64,000 bases of DNA, taken from positions 30,351,282 to 30,415,281 of the forward strand of contig OY979718.1 of NCBI GenBank assembly GCA_963855995.1, read 5' to 3'. The DNA is from Muricea muricata. Lineage: Eukaryota; Cnidaria; Anthozoa; Malacalcyonacea; Plexauridae. The first letter of the stretch is position 1; each line of letters starts with the position of its first letter. This document shows positions 49,945 to 63,192 of this stretch, in pieces. The notes under the pieces were generated by a model, which searched no databases, was not told the origin of the DNA, and saw only the letters and a list, made by a program, of their open reading frames with translations. A program made the translations under genes and the position numbers.

Positions 49945-52130
49945 GTCTGTTTTAGGTCCGTGAATGCAGTACATCTTTGCTCTAAACTCGTTCACTTTAG
50001 CACTGAAAACATCTTTTTAAGCTCTAAAACGTCGCCTTGATTGACATAAAACGGCAATTTTTAGTTGGCGACTTGAGCATGTTTTTACGCTCAAATCGCT
50101 TCTAGAACACTTAAAACGCAATTTTGCTGGTTCTAAGATCGTTTCTTTTCAGTTTACAAGAGAGTTATAGGTTTTCTCATGTCAACGGGTTACTTCGCTC
50201 ATCTCGATAGTTTGAGCGCCGAAAACCTGATTCCCGACTTGCTAAGTTCTGCAATTTCCATTTATTAGGTCTCTTTTAGGTTTGTGATTGCAGTACATTA
50301 TTGCGCTAAACTCGTTCACTTTTGGCACTGAAAACATCATTTTAAGCTCTAAAACTTCACCCTGATAGATTTAAAACAGCAATTTTTCGTTGGTGATTTG
50401 AGGATGTTTTCACGTTCAAATCGCTTCTAGAACGCTTAAAACGCGATTTTGATGGTTCTAAGATCGTTTCTTTTCTGCTTACAAGAAAATTATAGGTTTC
50501 TCATTTCAACATGTCATTTCGCTCATCCCGATGGTTTGAGCGTCGAAAACCTAATTCCGGCCTTGCTAAGTTCTGCAATTTCCATTTAGAAGGTCTCTTT
50601 TAGGTCCGTGATTGCAGTACATCATTTCGCTCAACTCGTTCACTTTGGCACTGAAAACATCATTCTAAGCTTTAAAACGTCACCTTAATCGACATAAAAC
50701 GGCGATTTTAAGTTGGTGATTTGAGCATGTTTTAACGCTCAAATCGCTTCTAGAAGACTAAAAACGCAATTTTGATGGTTCTAAGATCGTTTCTTTTCAG
50801 TTTACAAGAGAGTTATAGGTTTCTCATGTCAACGGGTTACTTCGCTCATCTCGATACTTTGAGCGCCGAAAACATGATTCCCGACTTGCTAAGTTCTGCA
50901 ATTTCCATTTATTAGGTCTCTTTTAGGTCCGTGAATGCAGTACATCATTGCGCTCAACTCGTTCACTTTAGCACAGAAAACATCATTTTAAGCTTTAAAA
51001 CGTCACCCTGATTGATTTAAAACGGCAACTTTAAGTTGGTGATTTGAGCATATTTTTACGTTCAAATCGCTTCTAGAACGCTTAAAAGGTGATTTTGATA
51101 TTTCTAAGATCGTTTCTTTTCTGCTTACAAGAAAGTTATAGGTTTCTCATTTCAACATGTCATTTCGCACATCCCGATAATTTGAGCGTCGAAAACCTGA
51201 TTCCCGACTTACTAAGTTCTGCAATTTCCATTTATTAGGTCTCTTTTAGGTCCGTGAATGCAGTACATCATTGCACTCAACTCGTTCACTTTAGCACTGA
51301 AAACATCAATTTAAGCTCTAAAACGTCACCCTGATGGATTTAAAACGGCGATTTTAAGTTGGTGATTTGAGCATGTTTTTACGCTCAAATCCCTTCTAGA
51401 ACACTTAAAACGCAATTTTGCTGGTTCTAAGATCGTTTCTTTTCAGTTTACAAGAGAGTTATAGGTTTCTCATGTCAACGGGTTACTTCGCTCATCTCGA
51501 TAGTTTGAGCGCCGAAAACCTGATTCCCGACTTGCTAAGTTCTGCAATTTCCATCTATTAGGTCTCTTTTAGGCCCGTGATTGCAGTACATTATTGCGCT
51601 CAACTCGTTCACTTTAGCACTGAAAACATCATTTTAAGCTCTAAAACGTCACCCTGATCGAATTAAAACAGCAATTTTTCGTTGGTGATTTGAGCATGTT
51701 TTTACGTTCAAATCGCTTCTAGAACGCTTAAAACGCGATTTTGATGGTTCTAAGATCGTTTCTTTTCTGCTTACAAGAAAATTATAGGTTTCTCATTTCA
51801 ACATGTCATTTCGCTCATCCCGATGGTTTGAACGTCGAAAACCTAATTCCGGCATTGCTAAGTTCTGCAATTTCCATTTAGAAGATCTCTTTTAGGTCCG
51901 TGATTGCAGTACATCATTTCGCTCAACTCGTTCACTTTAGCACTGAAAACATCATTTTAGGCTTTAAAACGTCACCCTGATCGATTTAAAACGGCAACTT
52001 TTAGTTGGTGATTTGAGCATGTTTTTACGTTGAAATCGCTTCTAGAACGCTTAAAACGCGATCTTGAGTGTTCTAAGATCGTTTATTTTCAGTGTACAAG
52101 CAAGTTATAGGTTTCTCATTTCAACATGTC
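49945..52130 (+). repeat. Copy of 44130-46315
   Basis: Second copy, 5,815 bp downstream. It differs at single bases, such as CCCTTCTAG for CGCTTCTAG near 51.39 kb. On its right it switches to sequence matching 38.17 kb, so its two flanks have different sources. Confidence 0.86.
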
Positions 52131-52717
52131 ATTTCGCTCATCCCGTTTGTTTGAGGACCGAAAACCTGATTCCCGACTTGCTAAGTTCTGCAATTTCCAT
52201 TTAGAAGGTCTCTTTTAGGTCCATGATTGAAGTACATCTTTGCGCTCAACTCGTTCACTTTAGCACTGAAAACATCAATTTAAGCTCTAAAACGTCACCC
52301 TGATGGATTTAAAACGGCGATTTTAAGTTGGTGATTTGAGCATATTTTTTCGCTCAAATCGCTTCTAGAACACTTAAAACGAAATTTTGCTGGTTCTAAA
52401 ATCGTTTCTTTTCAGTTTACAAGAGAGTTATAGGTTTCTCATTTCAACATGTCATTTCGCTCATCCCGTTGGTTTGAGGACCGAAAACCTGATTCCCGAC
52501 TTGCTAAGTTCTGCAATTTCCATTTAGAAGGTCTCTTTTAGGTCCATGATTGCAGTACATCATTGCGCTGAACTCGTTCACTTTAGCACTGAAAACATCA
52601 ATTTAAGCTCTAAAACGTCACTCTGATGGATTTAAAACGGCGATTTTAAGTTGGTGATTTGAGCATGTTTTTACGCTCAAATCGCTTCTAGAACACTTAA
52701 AACGCAATTTTGCTGGT
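52130..52717 (+). repeat. Mosaic junction zone before the second macro-unit
   Basis: About 52.14-52.54 kb matches 38.17-38.58 kb (CCCGTTTGTTTGAGG, GATTGAAGTACATCTTTGC, GCATATTTTTTCGC, CTAAAATCG) at an offset of 13,967 bp. From about 52.56 kb it instead carries CATTGCGCTGAACTCG and CACTCTGATGG, and from 52.72 kb it follows 36.49 kb. At least three source phases meet within 600 bp. Confidence 0.78.
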
Positions 52718-52957
52718 TCTAAGATCGTTTCTTTTCTGCTTACAAGAAAATTATAGGTTTCTCATTTCAACATGTCATTTCGCTCATCCCGATGGTTTGA
52801 GCGTCGAAAACCTAATTCCGGCCTTGCTAAGTTCTGCAATTTCCATTTAGAAGGTCTCTTTTAGGTTCGTGATTGCAGTACATCATTTCGCTCAACTCGT
52901 TCACTTTAGCACTGAAAACATCATTTTAAGCTTTAAAACGTCACCTTGATCGACATA

Positions 52958-53634
52958 AAACGGCGATTTTAAGTTGGTGATTTGAGCATGTTTTTACGTT
53001 CAAATCGCTTCTAGAACGCTTAAAACGCGATTTTGCTGGTTCTAAGATCATTTCTTTTCAGTTTACAAGAGAAATATAATTTTCTCATGTCTGCGGGTTA
53101 CTTCGCTCATCTCGATAGTGTGAGCGCCGAAAACCTGATTCCCGACTTGCTAAGTTCTGCAATTTCCATCTATTAGGTCTCTTTTAGGTCCGTGATTGCA
53201 GTACATTATTGCGCTCAACTCGTTCACTTTAGCACTGAAAACATCATTTTAAGCTCTAAAACGTCACCCTGATCGATTTAAAACAGCAATTTTTCGTTGG
53301 TGATTTGAGCATGTTTTTACGTTCAAATCGCTTCTAGAACGCTTAAAACGCGATTTTGATGGTTCTAAGATCGTTTCTTTTCTGCTTACAAGAAAATTAT
53401 AGGTTTCTCATTTCAACATGTCATTTCGCTCATCCCGATGGTTTGAGCGTCGAAAACCTAATTCCGGCCTTGCTAAGTTCTGCAATTTCCATTTAGAAGG
53501 TCTCTTTTATGTCCGTGATTGCAGTACATCATTTCGCTCAACTCGTTCACTTTAGCACTGAAAACATCATTTTAAGCTTTAAAACGTCACCTTTATCGAC
53601 ATAAAACGGCGATTTTAAGTTGGTGATTTGAGCA
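52958..53634 (+). repeat. Two-monomer segment D, copy 3
   Basis: Matches copy 2 at an offset of 16,228 bp and is part of the near-identical macro-repeat. Confidence 0.86.
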
Positions 53635-54894
53635 TGTTTTAACCCTCAAATCGCTTCTAGAAGACTAAAAACGATATTTTGATGGTTCTAAGATCGTTTC
53701 TTTTCAGTTTACAAGAGAGTTATAGGTTTCTCATGTCAACGGGTTACTTTGCTCATCTCGATAGTTTGAGCGCCGAAAACATGATTCCCGACTTGCTAAG
53801 TTCTGCAATTTCCATCTATTAGGTCTCTTTTAGGTCCGTGATTGCAGTACATTATTGCGCTCAACTCGTTCACTTTAGCACTGAAAACATCATTTTAAGC
53901 TCTAAAACGTCACCCTGATCGATTTAAAACAGCAATTTTTCGTTGGTGATTTGAGCATGTTTTTACGTTCAAATCGCTTCTAGAACGCTTTAAACGCGAT
54001 TTTGATGGTTCTAAGATCGTTTCTTTTCTGCTTACAAGAAAGTTATAGGTTTCTCATTTCAACATGTCATTTCGCTCATCCCGATGGTTTGAGCGTCGAA
54101 AACCTGATTCCCGACTTGCTAAGTTCTGCAATTTCCATTTATTAGGTCTCTTTTAGGTCCGTGAATGCAGTACATCATTGCAGTCAACTCGTTCACTTTA
54201 GCACTGAAAACATCATTTTAGGCTTTAAAACGTCACCCTGATCGATTTAAAACGGCAAGTTTTAGTTGGTGATTTGAGCATGTTTTTACGTTGAAATCGC
54301 TTCTAGAACGCTTAAAACGCGATTTTGAGTGTTCTAAGATCGTTTCTTTTCAGTGTACAAGCAAGTTATAGGTTTCTCATTTACACATGTCATTTCGCTC
54401 ATCCCGTTTGTTTGAGGACCGAAAACCTGATTCCCGACTTGCTAAGTTCTGCAATTTCCATTTAGAAGGTCTCTTTTAGGTCCATGATTGAAGTACATCT
54501 TTGCGCTCAACTCGTTCACTTTAGCACTGAAAACATCAATTTAAGCTCTAAAACGTCACCCTGATGGATTTAAAACGGCGATTTTAAGTTGGTGATTTGA
54601 GCATATTTTTTCGCTCAAATCGCTTCTAGAACACTTAAAACGAAATTTTGCTGGTTCTAAAATCGTTTCTTTTCAGTTTACAAGAGAGTTATAGGTTTCT
54701 CATTTCAACATGTCATTTCGCTCATCCCGTTGGTTTGAGGACCGAAAACCTGATTCCCGACTTGCTAAGTTCTGCAATTTCCATTTAGAAGGTCTCTTTT
54801 AGGTCCATGATTGCAGTACATCATTTCGCTCAACTCGTTCACTTTAGCACTGAAAACATCAATTTAAGCTCTAAAACGTCACTTTGATGGATTT

Positions 54895-57800
54895 AAAACG
54901 GCGATTTTAAGTTGGTGATTTGAGCATATTTTAACGCTCAAATCGCTTCTAGAACGCTTAAAACGCGATTTTGATGGTTCTAAGATCGTTTCTTTTCAGT
55001 TTACTAGAGAGTTATAGGTTTCTCATGTCAACGGGTTTTTTCGCTCATCTCGATAGTTTGAGCGCCGAAAACCTGATTCCCGACTTGCTAAGTTCTGCAA
55101 TTTCCATCTATTAGGTCTCTTTTAGGTCCGTGATTGCAGTACATTATTGCGCTCAACTCGTTCACTTTAGCACAGAAAACATCATTTTAAGCTCTAAAAC
55201 GTCACCCTGATCGATTTAAAACAGCAATTTTTCGTTGGTGATTTGAGCATGTTTTTACGTTCAAATCGCTTCTAGAACGCTTAAAACGCGATTTTGATGG
55301 TTCTAAGATCGTTTCTTTTCTGCTTACAAGAAAATTATAGGTTTCTCATTTCAACATGTCATTTCGCTCATCCCGATTGTTTGAGCGTCGAAAACCTAAT
55401 TCCGGCATTGCTAAGTTCTGCAATTTCCATTTAGAAGGTCTCTTTTAGGTCCGTGAATGCAGTACATCATTGCACTCAACTCGTTCACTTTAGCACAGAA
55501 AACATCATTTTAAGCTTTCAAACGTCACCCTGATTGATTTAAAACGGCAACTTTTAGTTGGTGATTAGAGCATATTTTTACGTTCAAATCGCTTCTACAA
55601 CGCTTAAAAGGTGATTTTGATGGTTCTAAGATGGTTTCTTTTCTGCTTACAAGAAAGCTATAGGTTTCTCATTTCAACATGTCATTTCGCTCATCCCGAT
55701 GGTTTGAGCGTCGAAAACCTGATTCCGGCCTTGCTAAGTTCTGCAATTTCCATTTAGAAGGTCTCTTTTAGGTCCGTGATTGCAGTACATCATTTCGCTC
55801 AACTCGTTCACTTTGGCACAGAAAACATCATTTTAAGCTTTAAAACGTCACCCTGATTGATTTAAAACGGCGACTTTTAGTTGGGGATTTGAGGATATTT
55901 TTACGTTCAAATCGCTTCTAGAACGCTTAAAAGGTGATTTTGATGGTTCTAAGATCGTTTCTTTTCTGCTTACAAGAAAGTTATAGGTTTCTCATTTCAA
56001 CATGTCATTTCGCTCATCCCGATTGTTTGAGCGTCGAAAACCTGATTCCGGCCTTGCTAAGTTCTGCAATTTCCATTTAGAAGGTCTCTTTTAGGTCCGT
56101 GATTGCAGTACATCATTTCGCAAAACTCGTTCACTTTAGAACTGAAAACATCATTTTAAACTCAAAAACGTCACCCTGATCGATTTAAAACGGCGATTTT
56201 AAGTTGGTGATTTGAGCATGTTTTCACGCTCAAATCGTTCTAGAACGGGTAAAACGCAATTTTGATGGTTCTAAGATCGTTTCTGTTCAGTTTACTAGAG
56301 AGTTATAGGTTTCTCATATCAACGGGTTACTTCGCTCATCTCGATAGTTTGAGCGCCGAAAACATGATTTCAGTGTACAAGCAAGTTATAGGTTTCTCAT
56401 TTCAACATGTCATTTCGCTCATCCCGTTGGTTTGAGGACCGAAAACCTGATTCCCGACTTGCTAAGTTCTGCAATTTCCATTTAGGAGGTCTCTTTTAGG
56501 TCCGTGAATGCAGTACATCATTGCGCTCAACTCGTTCACTTTAGCACTGAAAACATCATTTTAAGCTCTAAAACGTCACCCTGATCGATTTAAAACAGCA
56601 ATTTTTCGTTGGTCATTTGAGCATGTTTTTAGGCTCAAATCGCTTCTAGAAGACTAAAAACGCAATTTTGATGGTTCTAAGATCGTTTCTTTTCAGTTTA
56701 CAAGAGAGTTGTAGGTTTCTCATGTCAACGGGTTACTTCGCTCATGTCGATAGTTTGAGCGCCGAAAATATGATTCCCGACTTGCTAAGTTCTGCAATTT
56801 CCATTTATTAGGTCTCATTTAGGTCCGTGAATGCAGTACATCATTGCACTCAACTCGTTCACTTTAGCACTGAAAACATCATTTTAGGCTTTAAAACGTC
56901 ACCCTGATCGATTTAAAACAGCAACTTTTAGTTGGTGATTTGAGCATGTTTTTACGTTCAAATCGCTTCTAAAACGCTTAAAACGCGATTTTGATGGTTC
57001 TAAGATCGTTTCTTTTCTGCTTACAAGAAAATTATAGGTTTCTCATTTCAACATGTGATTTCGCTCATCCCGATGGTTTGAGTGTCGAAAACCTAGTTCC
57101 GGCCTTGCTAAGTTCTGCAATTTCCATTTAGAAGGTCTCTTTTAGGTCCGTGATTGCAGTACATCATTTCGCTCAACTCGTTCACTTTAGCACTGAAAAC
57201 ATCATTTTAGGCTTTAAAACGTCACCCTGATCGATTTAAAACGGCAACTTTTAGTTGGTGATTTGAGCATGTTTTTACGTTGAAATCGCTTCTAGAACGC
57301 TTAAAACCCGATCTTGAGTGTTCTAAGATCGTTTCTTTTCAGTGTACAAGCAAGTTATAGGTTTCTCATTTGAACATGTCATTTCGCTCATCCCGTTGGT
57401 TTGAGGACCGAAAACCTGATTCCCGACTTGCTAAGTTCTGCAATTTCCATTTAGAAGGTCTCTTTAAGGTCCGTGAATGTAGTACATCATTGCGCTCAAC
57501 TCGTTACTTTATAGCACTGAAAACATCAAGTTAAGCTCTAAAACGTCACCCTGATGGATTTAAAACGGCGATTTTAAGTTGGTGATTTGAGCATGTTTTT
57601 ACGCTCAAATCGCTTCTAGAACACTTAAAACGCAATTTTGCTGGTTCTAAGATCGTTTCTTTTCAGTTTACAAGAGAGTTATAGGTTTCTCATGTCAACG
57701 GGTTACTTCGCTCATCTCGATAGTTTGAGCGCCGAAAACCTGATTCCCGACTTGCTAAGTTATGCAATTTCCATCTATTTGGTCTCTTTTAGGTCCGTGA

Positions 57801-60670
57801 TTGCAGTACATTATTGCGCTCAACTCGTTCACTTTAGCACTGAAAACATCATTTTAAGCTCTAAAACGTCACCATGATCGTTTTAAAACAGCAATTTTTC
57901 GTTGGTGATTTGAGCATGTTTTTACGTTCAAATCGCTTCTAGAACGCTTAAAACGCGATTTTGATGGTTCTAAGATCGTTTCTTTTCTGCTTACAAGAAA
58001 ATTATAGGTTTCTCATTTCAACATGTGATTTCGCTCATCCCGATGGTTTGAGCGTCGAAAACCTAATTCCAGCCTTGCTAAGTTCTGCAATTTCCATTTA
58101 GAAGGTCTCTTTTAGGTCCGTGATTGCAGTACATCATTTCGCTCAACTCGTTAGCACTGAAAACATCATTTTAAGCTTTAAAACGTCACCTTGATCGACA
58201 TAAAACGGCGATTTTAAGTTGGTGATTTGAGCATGTTTTAACGCTCAAATCGCTTCTAGAAGACTAAAAACGCAATTTTGATGGTTCTAAGATCGTTTCT
58301 TTTCAGTTTACAAGAGAGTTATAGGTTTCTCATGTCAACGGGTTACTTCGCTCATCTCGACAGTTTGAGCGCCGAAAACATGATTCCCGACTTGCTAAGT
58401 TCTGCAATTTCCATTTATTAGGTCTCTTTTTGGTCCGTGAATGCAGTACATCATTGCGCTCAACTCGTTCACTTTAGCACAGAAAACATCATTTTAAGCT
58501 TTAAAACGTCACGCTGATTGATTTAAAACGGCAACTTTTAGTTGGTGATTTGAGCGTATTTTTACGTTCAAATCGCTTCTAGAACGCTTAAAAGGTGATT
58601 TTGATATTTCTAAGATCGTTTCTTTTCTGCTTACAAGAAAGTTATAGGTTTTTCATTTCAACATGTCATTTCGCTCATCCCGTTGGTTTGAGGACCGAAA
58701 ACCTGATTCCCGACTTGCTAAGTTCTGCAATTTCCATTTAGAAGGTCTCTTTTAGGTCCATGATTGCAGTACATCATTGCGCTCAACTCGTTCACTTTAG
58801 CACTGAAAACATCAATTTAAGCTCTAAAACGTCACTCTGATGGATTTAAAACGGCGATATTAAGTTGGTGATTTGAGCATGTTTTTACGCTCAAATCGCT
58901 TCTAGAACACTTAAAACGCAATTTTGCTGGTTCTAAGATCGTATCTTTTCAGTTTACAAGAGAGTTATAAGTTTCTCATGTCAACGGGTTACTTCGCTCA
59001 TCTCGATAGTTTGAGCGCCGAAAACCTGATTCCCGACTTGCTAAGTTCTGCAATTTCCATCTATTAGGTCTCTTTTAGGTCCGTGATTGCAGTACATTAT
59101 TGCGCTCAACTCGTTCACTTTAGCACTGAAAACATCATTTTAAGCTCTAAAACGTCACCCTGATCGATTTAAAACAGCAATTTTTCGTTGGTGATTTGAG
59201 CATGTTTTTACGTTCAAATCGCTTCTAGAACGCTTAAAACGCGATTTTGATGGTTCTAAGATCGTTTCTTTTCTGCTTACAAGAAAATTATAGGTTTCTC
59301 ATTTCAACATGTCATTTCGCTCATCCCGATGGTTTGAGCATCGAAAACCTAATTCCGGCCTTGCTAAGTTGTGCAATTTCCATTTAGAAGGTCTCTTTTA
59401 GGTCCGTGATTGCAGTACATCATTTCGCTCAACTCGTTCACTTTAGCACTGAAAACATCATTTTAAGCTTTAAAACGTCACCTTGATCGACATAAAACGG
59501 CGATTTTAAGTTGGTGATTTGAGCATGTTTTAACGCTCAAATCGCTTCTAGAAGACTAAAAACGCAATTTTGATGGTTCTAAGATCGTTTCTTTTCAGTT
59601 TACAAGAGAGTTATAGGTTTCTCATGTCAACGGGTTACTTCGCTCATCTCGATAGTTTGAGCGCCGAAAACATGATTCCCGACTTGCTAAGTTCTATAAT
59701 TTCTATTTATTAGGTCTCTTTTAGGTCCGTGAATGCAGTACATCATTGCGCTCAACTCGTTCACTTTAGCACAGAAAACATCATTTTAAGCTTTAAAACG
59801 TCACCCTGATTGATTTAAAACGGCAACTTTAGTGGGTGATTTGAGCATATTTTTACGTTCAAATCGTTTCTAGAACGCTTAAAAGGTGATTTTGATGGTT
59901 CTAAGATCGTTTCTTTTCTGCTTACAAGAAAGTTATAGGTTTCTAATTTCAACATGTCATTTCGCTCATCCCGATTGTTTGAGCGTCGAGAACCTGATTC
60001 CCGACTTGCTAAGTTCTGCAATTTCCATTTATTAGGTCTCTTTTAGGTCCGTGAATGCAGTACATCATTGCGCTCAACTCGTTCACTTTAGCGCAGAAAA
60101 CATCATTTTAAGCTTTAAAACGTCACCCTGATTGATTTAAAACGGCAACTTTTAGTTGGTGATTTGAGCGTATTTTTACGTTCAAATCGCTTCTAGAACG
60201 CTTAAAACGTGATTTTGATGGTTATAAGATCGTTTCTTTTCTGCTTACAAAAAATTATAGGTTTCTCATTTCAATATGTCATTTCGCTCATCCCGATGGT
60301 TTGAGCGCCGAAAACATGATTCCCGACTTGCTAAGTTGTGCAATTTTAATTTTGAAGGTCTGTTTTAGGTCCGTGAATGCAGTACATCTTTGCTCTAAAC
60401 TCGTTCACTTTAGCACTGAAAACATCTTTTTAAGCCCTAAAACGTCGCCTTGATTGACATAAAACGGCAATTTTTAGTTGGCGACTTGAGCATGTTTTTA
60501 CGCTCAAATCGCTTCTAGAACACTTAAAACGCAATTTTGATGGTTCTAAGATCGTTGCTTTTCAGATTACAAGAGAGTTATAGGTTTTCTCATGTCAACG
60601 GGTTACTTCGCTCATCTCGATAGTTTGAGCGCCGAAAACCTGATTCCCGACTTGCTAAGTTCTGCAATTT
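54895..60670 (+). repeat. Segment A, copy 3
   Basis: Same landmarks as copy 2, each 16,228 bp later: CGGGTTTTTTCGC at 55032, truncated monomer at 56333, CGTTAGCACTG at 58149. It is closer to copy 2 than copy 1 is. Confidence 0.92.
56333..56415 (+). repeat. Truncated 83 bp monomer, copy 3
   Basis: The same 240 bp deletion, 16,228 bp after copy 2. An identical breakpoint in three places shows that the deletion predates amplification of the large unit. Confidence 0.93.
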
Positions 60671-62869
60671 CCATTTATTAGGTCTCTTTTAGGTTTGTGA
60701 TTGCAGTACATTATTGCGCTAAACTCGTTCACTTTTGGCACTGAAAACATCATTTTAAGCTCTAAAACTTCACCCTGATAGATTTAAAACAGCAATTTTT
60801 CGTTGGTGATTTGAGGATGTTTTCACGTTCAAATCGCTTCTAGAACGCTTAAAACGCGATTTTGATGGTTCTAAGATCGTTTCTTTTCTGCTTACAAGAA
60901 AATTATAGGTTTCTCATTTCAACATGTCATTTCGCTCATCCCGATGGTTTGAGCGTCGAAAACCTAATTCCGGCCTTGCTAAGTTCTGCAATTTCCATTT
61001 AGAAGGTCTCTTTTAGGTCCGTGATTGCAGTACATCATTTCGCTCAACTCGTTCACTTTGGCACTGAAAACATCATTCTAAGCTTTAAAACGTCACCTTA
61101 ATCGACATAAAACGGCGATTTTAAGTTGGTGATTTGAGCATGTTTTAACGCTCAAATCGCTTCTAGAAGACTAAAAACGCAATTTTGATGGTTCTAAGAT
61201 CGTTTCTTTTCAGTTTACAAGAGAGTTATAGGTTTCTCATGTCAACGGGTTACTTCGCTCATCTCGATACTTTGAGCGCCGAAAACATGATTCCCGACTT
61301 GCTAAGTTCTGCAATTTCCATTTATTAGGTCTCTTTTAGGTCCGTAAATGCAGTACATCATTGCGCTCAACTCGTTCACTTTAGCACAGAAAACATCATT
61401 TTAAGCTTTAAAACGTCACCCTGATTGATTTAAAACGGCAACTTTAAGTTGGTGATTTGAGCATATTTTTACGTTCAAATCGCTTCTAGAACGCTTAAAA
61501 GGTGATTTTGATATTTCTAAGATCGTTTCTTTTCTGCTTACAAGAAAGTTATAGGTTTCTCATTTCAACATGTCATTTCGCACATCCCGATAATTTGAGC
61601 GTCGAAAACCTGATTCCCGACTTACTAAGTTCTGCAATTTCCATTTATTAGGTCTCTTTTAGGTCCGTGAATGCAGTACATCATTGCACTCAACTCGTTC
61701 ACTTTAGCACTGAAAACATCAATTTAAGCTCTAAAACGTCACCCTGATGGATTTAAAACGGCGATTTTAAGTTGGTGATTTGAGCATGTTTTTACGCTCA
61801 AATCGCTTCTAGAACACTTAAAACGCAATTTTGCTGGTTCTAAGATCGTTTCTTTTCAGTTTACAAGAGAGTTATAGGTTTCTCATGTCAACGGGTTACT
61901 TCGCTCATCTCGATAGTTTGAGCGCCGAAAACCTGATTCCCGACTTGCTAAGTTCTGCAATTTCCATCTATTAGGTCTCTTTTAGGCCCGTGATTGCAGT
62001 ACATTATTGCGCTCAACTCGTTCACTTTAGCACTGAAAACATCATTTTAAGCTCTAAAACGTCACCCTGATCGAATTAAAACAGCAATTTTTCGTTGGTG
62101 ATTTGAGCATGTTTTTACGTTCAAATCGCTTCTAGAACGCTTAAAACGCGATTTTCATGGTTCTAAGATCGTTTCTTTTCTGCTTACAAGAAAATTATAG
62201 GTTTCTCATTTCAACATGTCATTTCGCTCATCCCGATGGTTTGAACGTCGAAAACCTAATTCCGGCATTGCTAAGTTCTGCAATTTCCATTTAGAAGATC
62301 TCTTTTAGGTCCGTGATTGCAGTACATCATTTCGCTCAACTCGTTCACTTTAGCACTGAAAACATCATTTTAGGCTTTAAAACGTCACCCTGATCGATTT
62401 AAAAGGGCAACTTTTAGTTGGTGATTTGAGCATGTTTTTACGTTGAAATCGCTTCTAGAACGCTTAAAACGCGATCTTGAGTGTTCTAAGATCGTTTATT
62501 TTCAGTGTACAAGCAAGTTATAGGTTTCTCATTTCAACATGTCATTTCGCTCATCCCGTTGGTTTGAGGACCGAAAACCTGATTCCCGACTTGCTAAGTT
62601 CTGCAATTTCCATTTAGAAGGTCTCTTTTAGGTCCATGATTGCAGTACATCATTGCGCTGAACTCGTTCACTTTAGCACTGAAAACATCATTTTAAGCTC
62701 TAAAACTGACCCCTGATCGATCTAAAACGGCGATTTTAAGTTGGTGATTTTAGCATGTTTTACGCTCAAATCACTTCTAGAACGCTTAAAACAGGATTTT
62801 GATGGTTCTAAGATCGTTTTTTATCAGTTTACAAGCAAGTTATAGGTTTCTCATGTCAACGTGTTATTT

Positions 62870-63192
62870 TGCTCATCTCGATGGTTTGAGCGCCGAAAAC
62901 ATGATTCCCGACATGCTTAGTTCTGATATTTTTATTTAGAAGGTCTCTTTTAGGTCCGTGAATGCAGTACATCATTGCGCTGAACTCGTTCACTTTAGCA
63001 CTGAAAACATCATTTTAAGCTCTAAAACGTCACCCTGATCGATTTAAAACAGCAATTTTTCGTTGGTGATTTGAGCATATTTTTACGTTCAAATCGCTTC
63101 TACAACGCTTAAAACGCGATTTTTATGGTTCTAAGATCGTTTCTGTTCAGTGTACAAGCAAGTTATAGGTTTCTCATTTCAACATGTCATTT
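62870..63192 (+). repeat. Diverged type C monomer, copy 3
   Basis: Matches the type C copy at 46642-46964 at an offset of exactly 16,228 bp, including CCGACATGCTTAG and the unusual preceding monomer with AAAACTGACCCC. It is a useful landmark for the macro-repeat. Confidence 0.87.

Larger units (their letters stand above)
36490..52717 (+). repeat. Macro-repeat unit, 16,228 bp (50 monomers plus one truncated)
   Basis: The constant 16,228 bp offset starts at about 36490/52718, just after TATATCATTGAGCTC on one side and the 52.6 kb mosaic on the other. It is still exact at 47621/63849. The arithmetic fits 50 full monomers of about 322.9 bp plus 83 bp. The unit contains segment D, four extra monomers, segment A copy 2, the type C monomer, a dimer amplification at 47.4-48.7 kb and an internal duplication (44.13-46.31 = 49.95-52.13 kb). 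Confidence 0.9.

Noticed and set aside
10176-60021. Minus-strand open frames of 68-75 codons (near 10.2, 18.9, 35.4, 43.6 and 59.8 kb)
   Set aside because: They are reverse readings of B-type monomers with AAAAGGTGATTTTG. They recur only where that monomer variant recurs, and single-base changes alter both ends. There is no evidence of selection on the protein.
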